A stretch of DNA of 64,000 nt, taken from assembly GCA_041393535.1 (NCBI GenBank), contig JAWKJY010000001.1, positions 558,001 through 622,000 on the forward strand, given 5' to 3'. The translations under genes were made by a program, and so were the position numbers. How positions within the stretch are numbered: the stretch's first letter is position 1; every line of letters starts with the position of its first letter. Below are positions 49,641-58,828 of this stretch, piece after piece. The notes under the pieces are model-generated. The model searched no databases. It had not been told where the DNA came from and worked only from the letters and a program-made list of their open reading frames with translations. Source of the stretch: JAWKJY01 sp041393535. Its GTDB lineage: Bacteria; Actinomycetota; Thermoleophilia; Gaiellales; Gaiellaceae.

Positions 49641-51572
49641 ATGCTGCGGAGGGGGATGCGGTGCACGGGCCGATGGCCGGTCGTGTCGTGCACCGTGCTG
49701 CTGGTCGCGGGCGCCCTGGCCGGGGCCGCCGCGGGGACGCAGCCCCTCGGCCAGGACACGCGCGTGTCGCAGATGGGCGCCGACGGGGACGGGGCGTTCG
49801 ACGCGCAGGACTCGGCGATCGCCTACAACAGCGTCGACCACGAGTTCCTCGTCGTCTGGACCGGCGATCGCACGGTCGGGCTCTCGGGCTCCGAGGACGA
49901 GGTCTTCGGGCGACTCCTCGACGCCTCGGGCCAGCCCATCGGCACGCAGTTCCGGATCTCCGACATGGGGCCCGACGGCGACGCCGCCTTCGACGCGGCC
50001 CGTCCGGCCGTCGCGTACAACCCCGATGCGAACGAGTACCTCGTCGTCTGGGAGGCCGACGACTCGTCGCCGCTCGTGGACAACGAGTCCGAGATCTTCG
50101 GGCAGCGGCTGTCCGCCGACGGGGCGGAGGTGGGCACGAACGACTTCCGGATCTCCGACCTCGGGACGGGGATCATGTTCCCGGTCCAGGCGAGCGCGAT
50201 CCGTGCCGACGTCGCGTACAACCCCGTCTCGCACGAGTACCTGGTCGTCTGGGACGGCGACGACAACGTCGCGCCGCTCGCCGACGACGAGTTCGAGGTG
50301 TGGGGGCAGCGGCTCACCCAGACGGGCAGCGAGGTCGGCGCGGACGACTTCCGCATCTCGTCGCTCGGCCCCGACGGTGACGCGAGCTACTGGGCGCAGG
50401 ACGCGGCGATCGCGGTGAACACGCAGACGGGCGAGTACCTCGTCGCGTTCTCCGGCGACGACGACACTGCGCCGCTCGTCGACGGCGAGCTCGAGGTCTA
50501 CGTGCAGCGGCTCTCGTCAACCGGTGCCGCGGTCGGCACGGACGACCAGCGGATCACGGACATCGGCCCGCCCGGCGAGACGGTCTACTACGGGAACGAG
50601 CCCGACGTCGTCTACTCGCCGGCGGCGGACGAGTACCTCGTCGCGTTCGCGCTCCGCGACGGGATCACGCCGGACGAGGAGTCGGAGATCGGCGTGCAGC
50701 GCCTGTCCGCCGCCGGGGCCGAGGTCGGCACGGACGACCAGGTGATCTCCGACATGGGGCCGATCACGGGCTCCGGCTTCGCGGTCGGGCCGTCCGTCGC
50801 CTACAACGCAACGGGCCTCGAGTACCTCGTCGCCTGGGAGGGCGTCGACGAGGTCGACCCGGCGAACGAGCAGGAGATCTTCGCCCAGCGGCTCGACACG
50901 AGCGGAGCCGAGGTGCAGGACGACGTGCGCATCTCCGACATCGGCGCCGACGGCGCGACGACCGCAGACGCCGGCGTGCCCGCCGTCGCCTGGAACGCGC
51001 AGGCGAACGAGTACCTGATCGCCTTCGAGGGCGACGACGCGGTCGCGCCGCTCGTCGACAACGAGTTCGAGACCTACGTCCGTCGCGCCCTCGCCGGCTC
51101 GGCTTCCACGCCGCCGGCCCCGCCGCCACCTCCGCCGGCGGAGCCGCCGCCGCCCGCCCCTGCCCCGCCGGCGCCGTCACCCCCGCCGCCGCCCGCTCCG
51201 GCAGCGCCGGCCGACACGACGGCGCCGACGCTCACGCTCGGCGGGCAGAGGGCCCAGCGCGCGTTGACGCGCGGCGTCAAGGTCGTCGTCACGTGCAGCG
51301 AGGCCTGCACCGCGACCGCGTCCGCGAAGGCGTCCTACCGGAGGAAGGCGAAGGCGAAGGCGCCGACCACGCTGGTCCTGTCCGGGGCGAAGGCGACGCT
51401 CGTCGCCGGCAAGAAGCGGACGCTCACGCTCGTCTTCCCGAAGGCGAGGCGCGGGGCCGTGAGCGATGTCCTCGCCGCCCGCCGCTCCGTGACGGTGAAG
51501 GTCACCGTGAAGGTCGTCGACGGCGCGGGCAACCGCACGACGAAGACGCGCTCGGTCACGCTGAAGCCCTGA
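49641..51572 (+). CDS. Secreted beta-propeller-like repeat protein with basic C-terminal module
   Basis: The 643-residue protein has a signal peptide (CTVLLVAGALAGAAAG) and seven to eight repeats of about 60-70 residues. Each has the pattern AYNPxxxEYLVVWxGDD followed by an EIFGQRLxxxGAEVGTDDxRISDxGPDGD segment, suggesting a beta-propeller with one blade per repeat. A Pro/Ala-rich linker follows, then a C-terminal module starting CSEAC and ending DGAGNRTTKTRSVTL, related to the end of the M36 protease at 17738. Function is unknown; binding at the cell surface is plausible. The ATG is placed by the TACGAT box 6 nt upstream; an in-frame ATG 17 codons earlier is less likely. Confidence 0.8.
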   Translation: MLRRGMRCTGRWPVVSCTVLLVAGALAGAAAGTQPLGQDTRVSQMGADGDGAFDAQDSAIAYNSVDHEFLVVWTGDRTVGLSGSEDEVFGRLLDASGQPIGTQFRISDMGPDGDAAFDAARPAVAYNPDANEYLVVWEADDSSPLVDNESEIFGQRLSADGAEVGTNDFRISDLGTGIMFPVQASAIRADVAYNPVSHEYLVVWDGDDNVAPLADDEFEVWGQRLTQTGSEVGADDFRISSLGPDGDASYWAQDAAIAVNTQTGEYLVAFSGDDDTAPLVDGELEVYVQRLSSTGAAVGTDDQRITDIGPPGETVYYGNEPDVVYSPAADEYLVAFALRDGITPDEESEIGVQRLSAAGAEVGTDDQVISDMGPITGSGFAVGPSVAYNATGLEYLVAWEGVDEVDPANEQEIFAQRLDTSGAEVQDDVRISDIGADGATTADAGVPAVAWNAQANEYLIAFEGDDAVAPLVDNEFETYVRRALAGSASTPPAPPPPPPAEPPPPAPAPPAPSPPPPPAPAAPADTTAPTLTLGGQRAQRALTRGVKVVVTCSEACTATASAKASYRRKAKAKAPTTLVLSGAKATLVAGKKRTLTLVFPKARRGAVSDVLAARRSVTVKVTVKVVDGAGNRTTKTRSVTLKP

Positions 51573-51866
51573 GCCGGCTGCGCGGCCGACGTCGAGCGAG
51601 GTCGACCCGGAGCGCCTCGCCGACCACCGTCCCCGCCTTCGGACAGGCGGAGGGGCCACCCCGCGCCTCCACCGCGTCCGAGCGTAGCGACAGCGCGCAC
51701 GCGTGTGTCACGGGACCGTGCCGGAAGCATGACGATCGCTCCACGGGCGCGAGCCCGATCAGTTCACAGGACGCAGGCCCGGTCGCCCGACCCGGTGCGC
51801 CGCGTCCCCGACTGGTGCTTTTTCTATAGGGTTTCGACCACCGCACCGACTCCGGAGGTTCAACCC
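51573..51866. promoter_or_regulatory. 294-bp region before gcdH with palindromic box and AT-rich promoter
   Basis: GTCACGGGACCGTGCCG at 51707 repeats the box seen at 33794 and 61886. Downstream, GCTTTTTCTATAGGGT (about 51817-51841) is an AT-rich promoter-like patch ending in TAGGGT. GGAGG at 51853 then serves gcdH. No gene is seen. Confidence 0.45.
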
Positions 51867-53053
51867 GTGGCGACTGGCATCGAAGCCCCCCGATCGACCC
51901 GCACGACTACCTGGCGATCGACGCGCTCCTCGACGACGAGGAGCGGGCGATTCGCGACACCGTGCGCCAGTTCGTCCGCGAGCGGGTCGTGCCGGAGGTC
52001 GGGGAGTGGTTCGAGAAGGGCATCCTGCCGCGCGAGGTGATCCAGGAGCTCGCGAGCCTGGGGCTGTTCGGCATGCACCTGAAGGGCTACGGCTGCGCGG
52101 GCGCGAGCGCGGTCGCCTACGGCCTCGTCTGCACCGAGCTCGAGGCCGGCGACGCGGGCGTCCGAAGCGCCTGCTCCGTTCAGGGCTCGCTGGCGATGTT
52201 CGCGATCTACCGCTGGGGCTCCGACGAGCAGAAGGAGCGGTGGCTGCCGCGCATGGCGAAGGGCGAGGTGATCGGCTGCTTCGGGCTGACCGAGCCCGAC
52301 GCCGGCTCCGACCCCGGGACGATGCGCACGCACGCGAAGCGCGACGGCTCCGACTGGATCCTGAACGGCGCGAAGATGTGGATCACCAACGGGTCGATCG
52401 CGGACATCGCGGTCGTCTGGGCGCGGACCGAGGACGGCGAGGTGCGCGGCTTCATCGTCGAGAAGGGGACGCCCGGGTTCTCCGCTCCCGACATCCACAA
52501 GAAGATCTCGCTGCGCGCGTCGATCACCTCCGAGCTCGTGCTCCAGGACGTCCGCGTGCCGGCCGAGAACATGCTGCCCGGCGCGTCGTCGCTGCGCGGG
52601 CCGCTCTCGTGCCTGAACGAGGCCCGCTACGGGATCGTCTGGGGCGCCATCGGCGCGGCGCGTGCCAGCTTCGAGTGCGCGCTCGACTACGCGAAGGAGC
52701 GGATCGTCTTCGAGAAGCCGATCTCGGCCTACCAGCTGACCCAGCAGAAGCTGTCCGAGATGGCGCTCGAGATCAACCGCGGCATGCTCGTCGCGCTCCA
52801 CCTCGGCCGGATGAAGGACAACGGGACGCTCCGCCCGGAGCACGTGAGCATGGGGAAGATGGGCAACGTCCGGGGCGCGCTCGAGGTCTGCCGGACGGCG
52901 CGGACGATCCTCGGCGCCAACGGGATCACGCTCGAGTACCCGGTCATCCGCCACGCGAACAACCTCGAGTCCGTCCTCACCTACGAGGGCACGCACGAGG
53001 TGCACACGCTCGTCGTCGGCGGGGCGCTGACCGGGACGCCGGCGTTCCGGTAG
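51867..53053 (+). CDS. gcdH: Glutaryl-CoA dehydrogenase (acyl-CoA dehydrogenase family)
   Basis: The enzyme matches glutaryl-CoA dehydrogenases: FGMHLKGYGCAGASAVAYGL, CFGLTEPDAGSDPGTMRT, MWITNGSIADIAVVWART, LRGPLSCLNEARYGIVWGA, ARTILGANGITLEYPVIRH and the catalytic Glu in LTYEGTHEVHTLV. It oxidises and decarboxylates glutaryl-CoA to crotonyl-CoA in lysine and tryptophan breakdown. The GTG at 51867 has GGAGG upstream, but its frame leaves the gene after the run of six C at 51886-51891. One more C would join it to the expected DPHDYLAIDALLDDEERAI. As written, the frame can only start at GTG 51962, which loses the first helix. Sequence error or a real lesion. Confidence 0.87.
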
Positions 53054-53058
53054 GCGCC

Positions 53059-53718
53059 GTGCTCGCCGACCCGGCCGTCGCGATGCCGACCGCGCAGCAC
53101 CGCGCGGCGGCGGCGCTGCGGGCGGCGATCGCCGCGGGCGAGCTGCGCCCGGGGCAGCGGGTGAACCAGGAGCGATGGGCCGCGCGGGCCGGGGTCAGCC
53201 AGATCCCGGTCCGCGAGGCGCTCCGGTCGCTCGCGAGCGAGGGGCTCGTCACCTACCGGCCCCGCCGGGGCTACGCGGTCACGGAGCTCGACCTCGCGAC
53301 GCTCCAGGAGGTCTACCGGCTGCGCCGGCTGCTCGAGACCGACGCGCTGCGGCGCGGCGTCCCCCGCGCGGACGACGCCGACCTCGCCGGGCTCGACGCC
53401 GCGCAGGCCGCCTACTCGGCGGCCGTGCGCGAGGGCGACGTCGGCGAGCAGCTGGCCGCGAACCGCCGCTTCCACGCGCTCCTCCACGGCCTCGCTCGCA
53501 GCCCGCAGCTGTCGCGCCTGATCGACCTGCTCTGGGACTCGACGGAGGCCTACCGGGCGCTCTACTACGCGCTCCCGGGCGAGGGCGAGGCAGCCGGCGA
53601 CGCGCACCGGGGGATCCTCGCCGCCGTGCGCGCGCGCGAGGCGGGGCGCGCGGTCGCCCTGCAGGACGCCCACCGCGCCCGGGCGCTCGAACGGCTGCGC
53701 GAGCTGCTGCCCGCCTGA
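53059..53718 (+). CDS. GntR-family regulator, FadR/FCD type
   Basis: The 219-residue protein has an N-terminal winged helix (HRAAAALRAAIAAGELRPGQRVNQERWAARAGVS...VREALRSLASEGLV, with RRGYAV wing) and an all-helical FCD effector domain (VYRLRRLLETDALRRG, ANRRFHALLHGLA, DAHRGILAAVRAREAGRAV). FCD regulators usually sense organic acids and control the operon next to them. It follows gcdH by 5 bases and precedes the P5C dehydrogenase gene, so it probably controls amino-acid catabolism genes here. Start GTG 53059; an ATG eight codons later is an alternative. Confidence 0.86.
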   Translation: MLADPAVAMPTAQHRAAAALRAAIAAGELRPGQRVNQERWAARAGVSQIPVREALRSLASEGLVTYRPRRGYAVTELDLATLQEVYRLRRLLETDALRRGVPRADDADLAGLDAAQAAYSAAVREGDVGEQLAANRRFHALLHGLARSPQLSRLIDLLWDSTEAYRALYYALPGEGEAAGDAHRGILAAVRAREAGRAVALQDAHRARALERLRELLPA

Positions 53719-53796
53719 CTGCGCCAGCCCCCGGCGTCGCCTCGTGCGGCCGTCACACTGGGGAGAGCGCTCCCGACCAGGTCAGGAGGACGAGGG

Positions 53797-55446
53797 ATGA
53801 GCACCCACGCGATCGCCCGCCCGCCGCTGCCGGCGAACGAGCCCGTCCGCGGCTACGCGCCGGGGAGCCCGGAGCGCGCGTCCCTGCGCGCGCGCCTCGC
53901 GGCGATGCGGAGCGAGCGGCCCGAGCTGCCCTGTCTGATCGGCGGGCGCGAGGTCCGGACCGGGCGGCTCGTCCAGGCCGTGGAGCCGCACGACCGCGCG
54001 CGCGTGCTCGCCGACGTCCACGAGGCCGGCGCAGCCGAGGTCGAGTCGGCGATCCGGGCGGGGGTCGAGGCCCAGCGCGCGTGGGGGCGGACGCCCTGGG
54101 AGACCCGGGCGGCCGTGCTGCTGCGCGCGGCGGAGCTGCTCGCCGGGCCGTGGCGCGACACGCTGAACGCGGCGACGATGCTCGGCCAGTCGAAGACGCC
54201 GCACCAGGCGGAGATCGACGCCGCGTGCGAGACGATCGACTTCCTCCGCTTCAACCCGGCCTTCCTCGCGCGCCTGCTCGCCGAGCAGCCGGAGTCCGCG
54301 CCCGGGACGTGGAACCGGCTCGACTACCGCCCGCTCGAGGGCTTCGTCCTCGCGATCAGCCCGTTCAACTTCACGTCGATCGGCGTCAACCTCGCGACGG
54401 CGCCGCTCCTGCTCGGGAACGCGGTCGTCTGGAAGCCCGCCTCGACGGCGATGCCCGCGGCGTACCATGCGGCGCGCCTGCTCGAGGCCGCGGGCCTGCC
54501 GCCCGGCGTGCTCAACCTCGTCTTCGCGCCCGGCCCGGTCGTCGCCGACGTCGCGCTCGCGAGCCCCGACCTCGCCGGCGTCCACTTCACCGGCTCGACC
54601 GGCGTCTTCCAGGGGATCTGGCGGACGGTCGGGCAGTCGGTCGACCGCTACCGCTCGTACCCGCGGCTCGTCGGCGAGACCGGCGGCAAGGGCTTCGTCG
54701 TCGCGCACGCGAGCGCCGACGTCGACGCGCTCGCGACGGCGCTCGTCCGCGGCGCCTTCGAGTACCAGGGACAGAAGTGCTCGGCCGCCTCGCGGGCGTT
54801 CGTGCCGCGCAGCCTCTGGCCCGCGTTGCGCGAGCGGCTGGTCGAGGACGTGCGCTCGCTCCGGCTGGGCGACCCGACGGACTTCGCGAGCTTCGCCGGC
54901 GCCGTCATCGACGAGCGGGCGTTCGCGAAGCAGCGAGACGCGATCGCCGAGGCCCGTGCGCACGGCGACACCGAGATCGTCGTCGGAGGCGGCACGGACG
55001 ACGCCGTCGGGTGGTTCGTCGAGCCCACCGTCGTCGAGACCCGCGACCCCTCCTTCCGGCTGCTCCGGGACGAGCTGTTCGGGCCGGTGCTGACGGTGCT
55101 GACGTACGCGGACGACCGCTACGAGGAGGTGCTCGACCTCGTCGACCGGGGCGCGCCGTACGCGCTCACCGGCGCCGTGTTCGCGCGCGACCGGGCCGCG
55201 ATCGATCTGGCGCTGGAGCGGCTCCGCGACGCGGCCGGGAACGTCTACGTGAACGACAAGCCGACCGGCGCGGTGGTCGGGCAGCAGCCCTTCGGCGGCG
55301 GGCGCGCCTCGGGCACGAACGACAAGGCCGGCTCGCTCTGGAACCTGATCCGCTGGACGTCGCCGCGGACGATCAAGGAGACGTTCGTGCCTCCGACCGA
55401 CTACCGCTACCCGTTCCTCGAGCCGGACGCCGGCGCGGACGCGTAG
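53797..55446 (+). CDS. pruA: 1-pyrroline-5-carboxylate dehydrogenase
   Basis: The 549-residue aldehyde dehydrogenase carries features of the P5C dehydrogenase group: AISPFNFTSIGVNLATAPLLLGN, the general base Glu in VGETGGKG, the nucleophile Cys in FEYQGQKCSAASRA, RDELFGPVLTVLTY and NVYVNDKPTGAVVGQQPFGGGRASGTNDKAG. It converts glutamate semialdehyde/P5C to glutamate, the second step of proline and arginine breakdown. Ribosome site AGGAGGACGAGGG precedes the ATG. No proline dehydrogenase gene is in the window. It sits behind the GntR regulator, a likely controller. Confidence 0.93.
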   Translation: MSTHAIARPPLPANEPVRGYAPGSPERASLRARLAAMRSERPELPCLIGGREVRTGRLVQAVEPHDRARVLADVHEAGAAEVESAIRAGVEAQRAWGRTPWETRAAVLLRAAELLAGPWRDTLNAATMLGQSKTPHQAEIDAACETIDFLRFNPAFLARLLAEQPESAPGTWNRLDYRPLEGFVLAISPFNFTSIGVNLATAPLLLGNAVVWKPASTAMPAAYHAARLLEAAGLPPGVLNLVFAPGPVVADVALASPDLAGVHFTGSTGVFQGIWRTVGQSVDRYRSYPRLVGETGGKGFVVAHASADVDALATALVRGAFEYQGQKCSAASRAFVPRSLWPALRERLVEDVRSLRLGDPTDFASFAGAVIDERAFAKQRDAIAEARAHGDTEIVVGGGTDDAVGWFVEPTVVETRDPSFRLLRDELFGPVLTVLTYADDRYEEVLDLVDRGAPYALTGAVFARDRAAIDLALERLRDAAGNVYVNDKPTGAVVGQQPFGGGRASGTNDKAGSLWNLIRWTSPRTIKETFVPPTDYRYPFLEPDAGADA

Positions 55447-55537
55447 TTGCCCGGTAGGGCCGATCACGGCCCACCACCGATGCGCGCCGCTCGCCGGGCG
55501 GCCACCCTCTGTCCACCGTGAGCAGGCGGAGGAGCGC

Positions 55538-56170
55538 ATGGCGGACATCCTGATCGTCGACGACCACGCCGTCGTGCGCGCCGCCCTGCGCCACCTCGTC
55601 GCGAGCGAGGAGGGGCTCGAGCCGGTCGGCGAGGCCGGCAGCGCGAGCGATGCCGTCGCGGCCGCCGAGGCGCTGCAGCCCGACGTCATCCTGCTCGACG
55701 TCACGATGCCCGGGCGGAGCGGGATCGAGGCGCTGCCCGACCTGCGCCGCGCCGCGCCGGGCGCCCGCATCGTCGTCCTCTCGATGGAGGACGACCTCCA
55801 CTACGTCCAGGACGCGTTCGCGCGCGGGGCCGAGGCGTACGTGTCCAAGGACAGCGCGGAGACCGAGGTCGTCGACGCGATCCGGTCGGTGCTCGCCGGG
55901 CGCCGGTACGTGGCCGCCTCGCTCGGGGCGGCGCTCGCGGCCGGGGACGGGGCCCGGGCGCCCTTGCCCGCGCTGACCCCGCGCGAGGAGCAGGTGATGC
56001 GCCTGCTCGCGCTCGGGCACACGAACCAGGAGATCGCGCACTCGCTCGGCATCTCCGTGCGCACGGCCGAGACGCACCGGGGCAACGTCTTCGAGAAGCT
56101 CCACCTCGGGTCGCGCGCGGAGCTCGTCCGCTACGCCCTCGACCACGGCCTGCTCGACGCGAGCGCGTAG
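55538..56170 (+). CDS. NarL/LuxR-family response regulator
   Basis: The 210-residue protein has a receiver domain (ILIVDDHAVVRAALRHLV, phospho-Asp in VILLDVTMPGRSG, VVLSMED, YVSKDSAE) and a LuxR helix-turn-helix (LTPREEQVMRLLALGHTNQEIAHSLGISVRTAETHRGNVFEKL). GGAGGAGCGC precedes the ATG. The histidine kinase gene faces it 29 bases away, and its DHp type (HisKA_3) is the class that pairs with NarL regulators, so they form a two-component system. Confidence 0.93.
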   Translation: MADILIVDDHAVVRAALRHLVASEEGLEPVGEAGSASDAVAAAEALQPDVILLDVTMPGRSGIEALPDLRRAAPGARIVVLSMEDDLHYVQDAFARGAEAYVSKDSAETEVVDAIRSVLAGRRYVAASLGAALAAGDGARAPLPALTPREEQVMRLLALGHTNQEIAHSLGISVRTAETHRGNVFEKLHLGSRAELVRYALDHGLLDASA

Positions 56171-56199
56171 GCGCCTGCCTCGGTCGGCCAGGCCGGGCC

Positions 56200-57819
56200 C
56201 TAGCGCGGCGGCAGCTTCAGCTCGGCCGTCACCCGGACGCCGCCGAGCGGGGATCGGTCGATCGCGAGGCGCCCGCCGAGCAGGGCGACCCGCTCGCGCA
56301 TGCTCGCGAGCCCCATCGCGCCCTCGCGGACCTCGTCCGGGAGCCCGCGGCCGTCGTCCTCGACCTGGAGCGCGAGCACGTCGCCGCCGACGGCGAGCCG
56401 GACGCGCGCCGCGCGCGCCTGCGCGTGGCGGGCGACGTTCGTGAGCGCCTCCTGGACGAGGCGGTAGGCCGTCGTCTCGATCGAGGGCGGCAGCCGCTCG
56501 GCGAGCCCGCTCGCGGAGACCTCGACCTCCAGGCCGCCGTCCCGGTGCTGGCGCGCGAGCCGCTCGACGGCCGCGACGAGGCCGAAGTCGTCGAGCGCGG
56601 CCGGGCGCAGCTCCACGGCGAGCCGGCGCACGTCGCGCAGCGCCCGGCGGACGTGCTCGCGCACGGGCTCGAGCGCCTCCGGGCCGGCGACCTCCTCGAG
56701 CGACCGGAGCCCGAGCAGGATCGTCGTGAGCGCCTGGCCGGTCTCGTCGTGCAGCTCCCGTGCGAGCCGGCGCCGCTCGGTCTCCTCCGCCTCGACGATC
56801 CGCTGCACCGTGTCTCGCGTCACGCGCTCGCCCAGGTCGATCGCGACGGCCGCGCGCTCGGCGAACGCGACGGCGACGCGCACGTCCTCGTCGGAGAAGC
56901 GCGCGTCGGGCGCGAGCCGGTCGGCGACGACGAGCGCGCCGATCGCCTCGTCGCGGACGAGCAGCGGCGCGACGATCGCGGCGCGGACGCCGAGCCGCCG
57001 CGCCGCGACCTGGTCGATCTCCGCGTCGTCGATCACCGAGTCGATCCGCTCGGGCGTACGTCGGCGCATCGCCGCCCCGAGCTTCGAGCCGTGCCGGTCG
57101 ACCCGCAGCCCGACGAACGAGGCGGGGCCCCCGGAGATGGCGCGCAGGACGACGTGCCCGTCCGGCCCGGGCAGCGCCACGAAGACGAGGCGGGCCTTGA
57201 CCAGCTCGCGCAGCCGGTCGCAGACGAGCTGGAGCACCTCGTCGAGGTCGAAGGTCTGCAGGAGCGCGGACACGATCTCGTCGACCGACTCGATCCGCCT
57301 GACCCAGCGCTGGGCCGCGACGTAGCGTCGGCCGTTCTCGATCGCGATCCCGACGTGGGCGGCGAGCAGCGCGGCGGCGTCCTCGTCGGTCTGCTCGAAC
57401 GCCGGCCGGTCGGCCTCGTCGCCGAGGAGGAGGACGGCGTCGCCGTCGCCACGCAGGTGCACGGGCACGATCAGCGCGGGACCGTCGTCCCCGTCCGGCG
57501 GCAGCCGCGTCGGCTGCGGGTCCGTCGCGAGGGCCGCGAGCTCGGTCGGCGCCACGAGCCGCGCCCAGCGCGCCCCGGCCGGTCGCTCGCCGCGCTCGTG
57601 GCGCAGCTCGACGTGCCCGTTGCGACCGACGACGCAGCCGAGCGCGTAGGTCGCGCCGGTCAGCTCCGTGCCCGCGCGGAGGGCGCGCTCGAGCGCGTCG
57701 TCCGGCGAGAGCGCCTCGGCGAGCGAGAGGCCGGCCGCGACCAGGGCGTACGGGCGCGCGGAGCCGACGACCTCCGGGACGTCCTCGTCCCGGGCGTGCA
57801 CCTGCCGAGTCGTCATCAT
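56200..57819 (-). CDS. GAF-domain sensor histidine kinase, NarL-partner (HisKA_3) class
   Basis: The 539-residue soluble kinase has two to three GAF domains (about 50-170, 190-350) and a HisKA_3 dimerisation domain with the phosphohistidine in RRLARELHDETGQALTTILLG. The HATPase has VQEALTNVARHAQA, LQVEDDGRGLPDEV and GLASMRERVALLGGRL. There is no membrane helix, so it senses a cytoplasmic signal such as redox or a small ligand. AGGAGG lies 6-7 nt before the first of two adjacent ATG codons, which sets the start and excludes the longer upstream frame. Partner: the convergent NarL regulator. Confidence 0.92.
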   Translation of the reverse strand: MMTTRQVHARDEDVPEVVGSARPYALVAAGLSLAEALSPDDALERALRAGTELTGATYALGCVVGRNGHVELRHERGERPAGARWARLVAPTELAALATDPQPTRLPPDGDDGPALIVPVHLRGDGDAVLLLGDEADRPAFEQTDEDAAALLAAHVGIAIENGRRYVAAQRWVRRIESVDEIVSALLQTFDLDEVLQLVCDRLRELVKARLVFVALPGPDGHVVLRAISGGPASFVGLRVDRHGSKLGAAMRRRTPERIDSVIDDAEIDQVAARRLGVRAAIVAPLLVRDEAIGALVVADRLAPDARFSDEDVRVAVAFAERAAVAIDLGERVTRDTVQRIVEAEETERRRLARELHDETGQALTTILLGLRSLEEVAGPEALEPVREHVRRALRDVRRLAVELRPAALDDFGLVAAVERLARQHRDGGLEVEVSASGLAERLPPSIETTAYRLVQEALTNVARHAQARAARVRLAVGGDVLALQVEDDGRGLPDEVREGAMGLASMRERVALLGGRLAIDRSPLGGVRVTAELKLPPR

Positions 57820-57917
57820 CGACCGCCTCCTGACGCCCGCGCCGCGGACGGGTCCGTCTCCCTGCTGCATGATCGCGCCGATCCCGGGCGCCGGCAACGG
57901 CGGATCGCCTGTGGATC

Positions 57918-57923
57918 TACACT
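57918..57923 (+). promoter_or_regulatory. -10 box of the LysR/V4R gene
   Basis: TACACT, 8 nt before the GTG at 57932; leaderless pattern. The kinase gene diverges from here. Confidence 0.5.
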
Positions 57924-57931
57924 CGCCGCGA

Positions 57932-58828
57932 GTGGATCCGGACCTGCGTCAGCTCCGCGCGTTCGTCGCGGTCGCCGAGGAACGGAGCTTCACGCACGGC
58001 GCGCGCCGGCTGCGCCTCTCGCAGCAGTCGACCAGCGCGCTCGTCCGCAAGCTCGAGGACGCGCTCGGCGCGCCTCTGCTCGTCCGGACCTCACGCCGCG
58101 TCGAGCTGACCCCGGCCGGCGCCGCGCTGCTCGACGAGGCACGGGCGTTGCTGGCCGCCGCCGGGGACGCCGTCTCGCGCGTCCGGGCCGTGGCCGGCCA
58201 CGAGGCGGTCGCATTCGACCTCGGCGACGAGCTGCGCCTCGACCCCGACCGCGGCGTCGCCTCGTTCCGGGACGCGCGGATGGCGATCCTCAACGCGGAC
58301 GCGCTCGGCGCGCTGCGCGAGACGCTGATCGAGAGGCTGGGCCTCGCCGGGGCCCGCGAGGTGCTGTTCGGGGTCGGGTACGCGCACGGCGTGGCGGACT
58401 ACCGCCAGTTCGACCCGTCGGGCAAGGGCGCGGACGTGCGCGGGCTCTCCGAGCTGGGGCCGGCGATGCACGCGTGGGAGGGGCTCGTCCACGCCGACCC
58501 GCTGGCGCTGCGGTTCGATCGGGACGGGGGCATCGTCGACGCCGCCGGCACGTGGACGAACTCGCTCGAGGCGGAGCAGCACCGGCGGCTCGCGCTGCCC
58601 GTCGACGGGCCCGTCTGCTGGACGCTCGCCGGCTACGCGTCAGGCTGGGGCTCGTCGCTGCTCGGCGTGCCGGTGCTCGTGCTCGAGACGGCGTGCGTCG
58701 GCGCCGGCGACCACGTCTGCCGCTGGCGGATCCGCGAGCTCGCCGCCTGGGGCGACGAGGCGGCGGCGTTCCGGCCGGCGCTCGAGCGCGCCGCGCGTCA
58801 GGCGAGCCGGCCCGCCAGGCGGCCGTAG
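57932..58828 (+). CDS. Chimeric regulator: LysR-type HTH fused to XylR_N/V4R aromatic-sensor domain
   Basis: Residues 1-62 are a LysR helix-turn-helix (LRQLRAFVAVAEERSFTHGARRL, LSQQSTSALVRKLEDALGAPL). In place of the LysR effector domain is a module like the sensor of XylR/DmpR/MopR-type sigma-54 activators: ASFRDARMAILNADALGALRETLI, FGVGYAHGVADYRQF, GPAMHAWEGLVHADPL, TWTNSLEAEQH and CWTLAGYASGWGSSLLG. It ends in a V4R-type zinc motif. The four zinc ligands keep the MopR spacing C-x22-E-x2-C-x7-C (CWTL...LETAC...HVC). In that family the pocket binds phenols or other aromatics. Target genes are unknown. The GTG is placed by a TACACT box 8 nt upstream. Its 3' end overlaps the convergent oxidoreductase by 31 bases. 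Confidence 0.87.
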   Translation: MDPDLRQLRAFVAVAEERSFTHGARRLRLSQQSTSALVRKLEDALGAPLLVRTSRRVELTPAGAALLDEARALLAAAGDAVSRVRAVAGHEAVAFDLGDELRLDPDRGVASFRDARMAILNADALGALRETLIERLGLAGAREVLFGVGYAHGVADYRQFDPSGKGADVRGLSELGPAMHAWEGLVHADPLALRFDRDGGIVDAAGTWTNSLEAEQHRRLALPVDGPVCWTLAGYASGWGSSLLGVPVLVLETACVGAGDHVCRWRIRELAAWGDEAAAFRPALERAARQASRPARRP

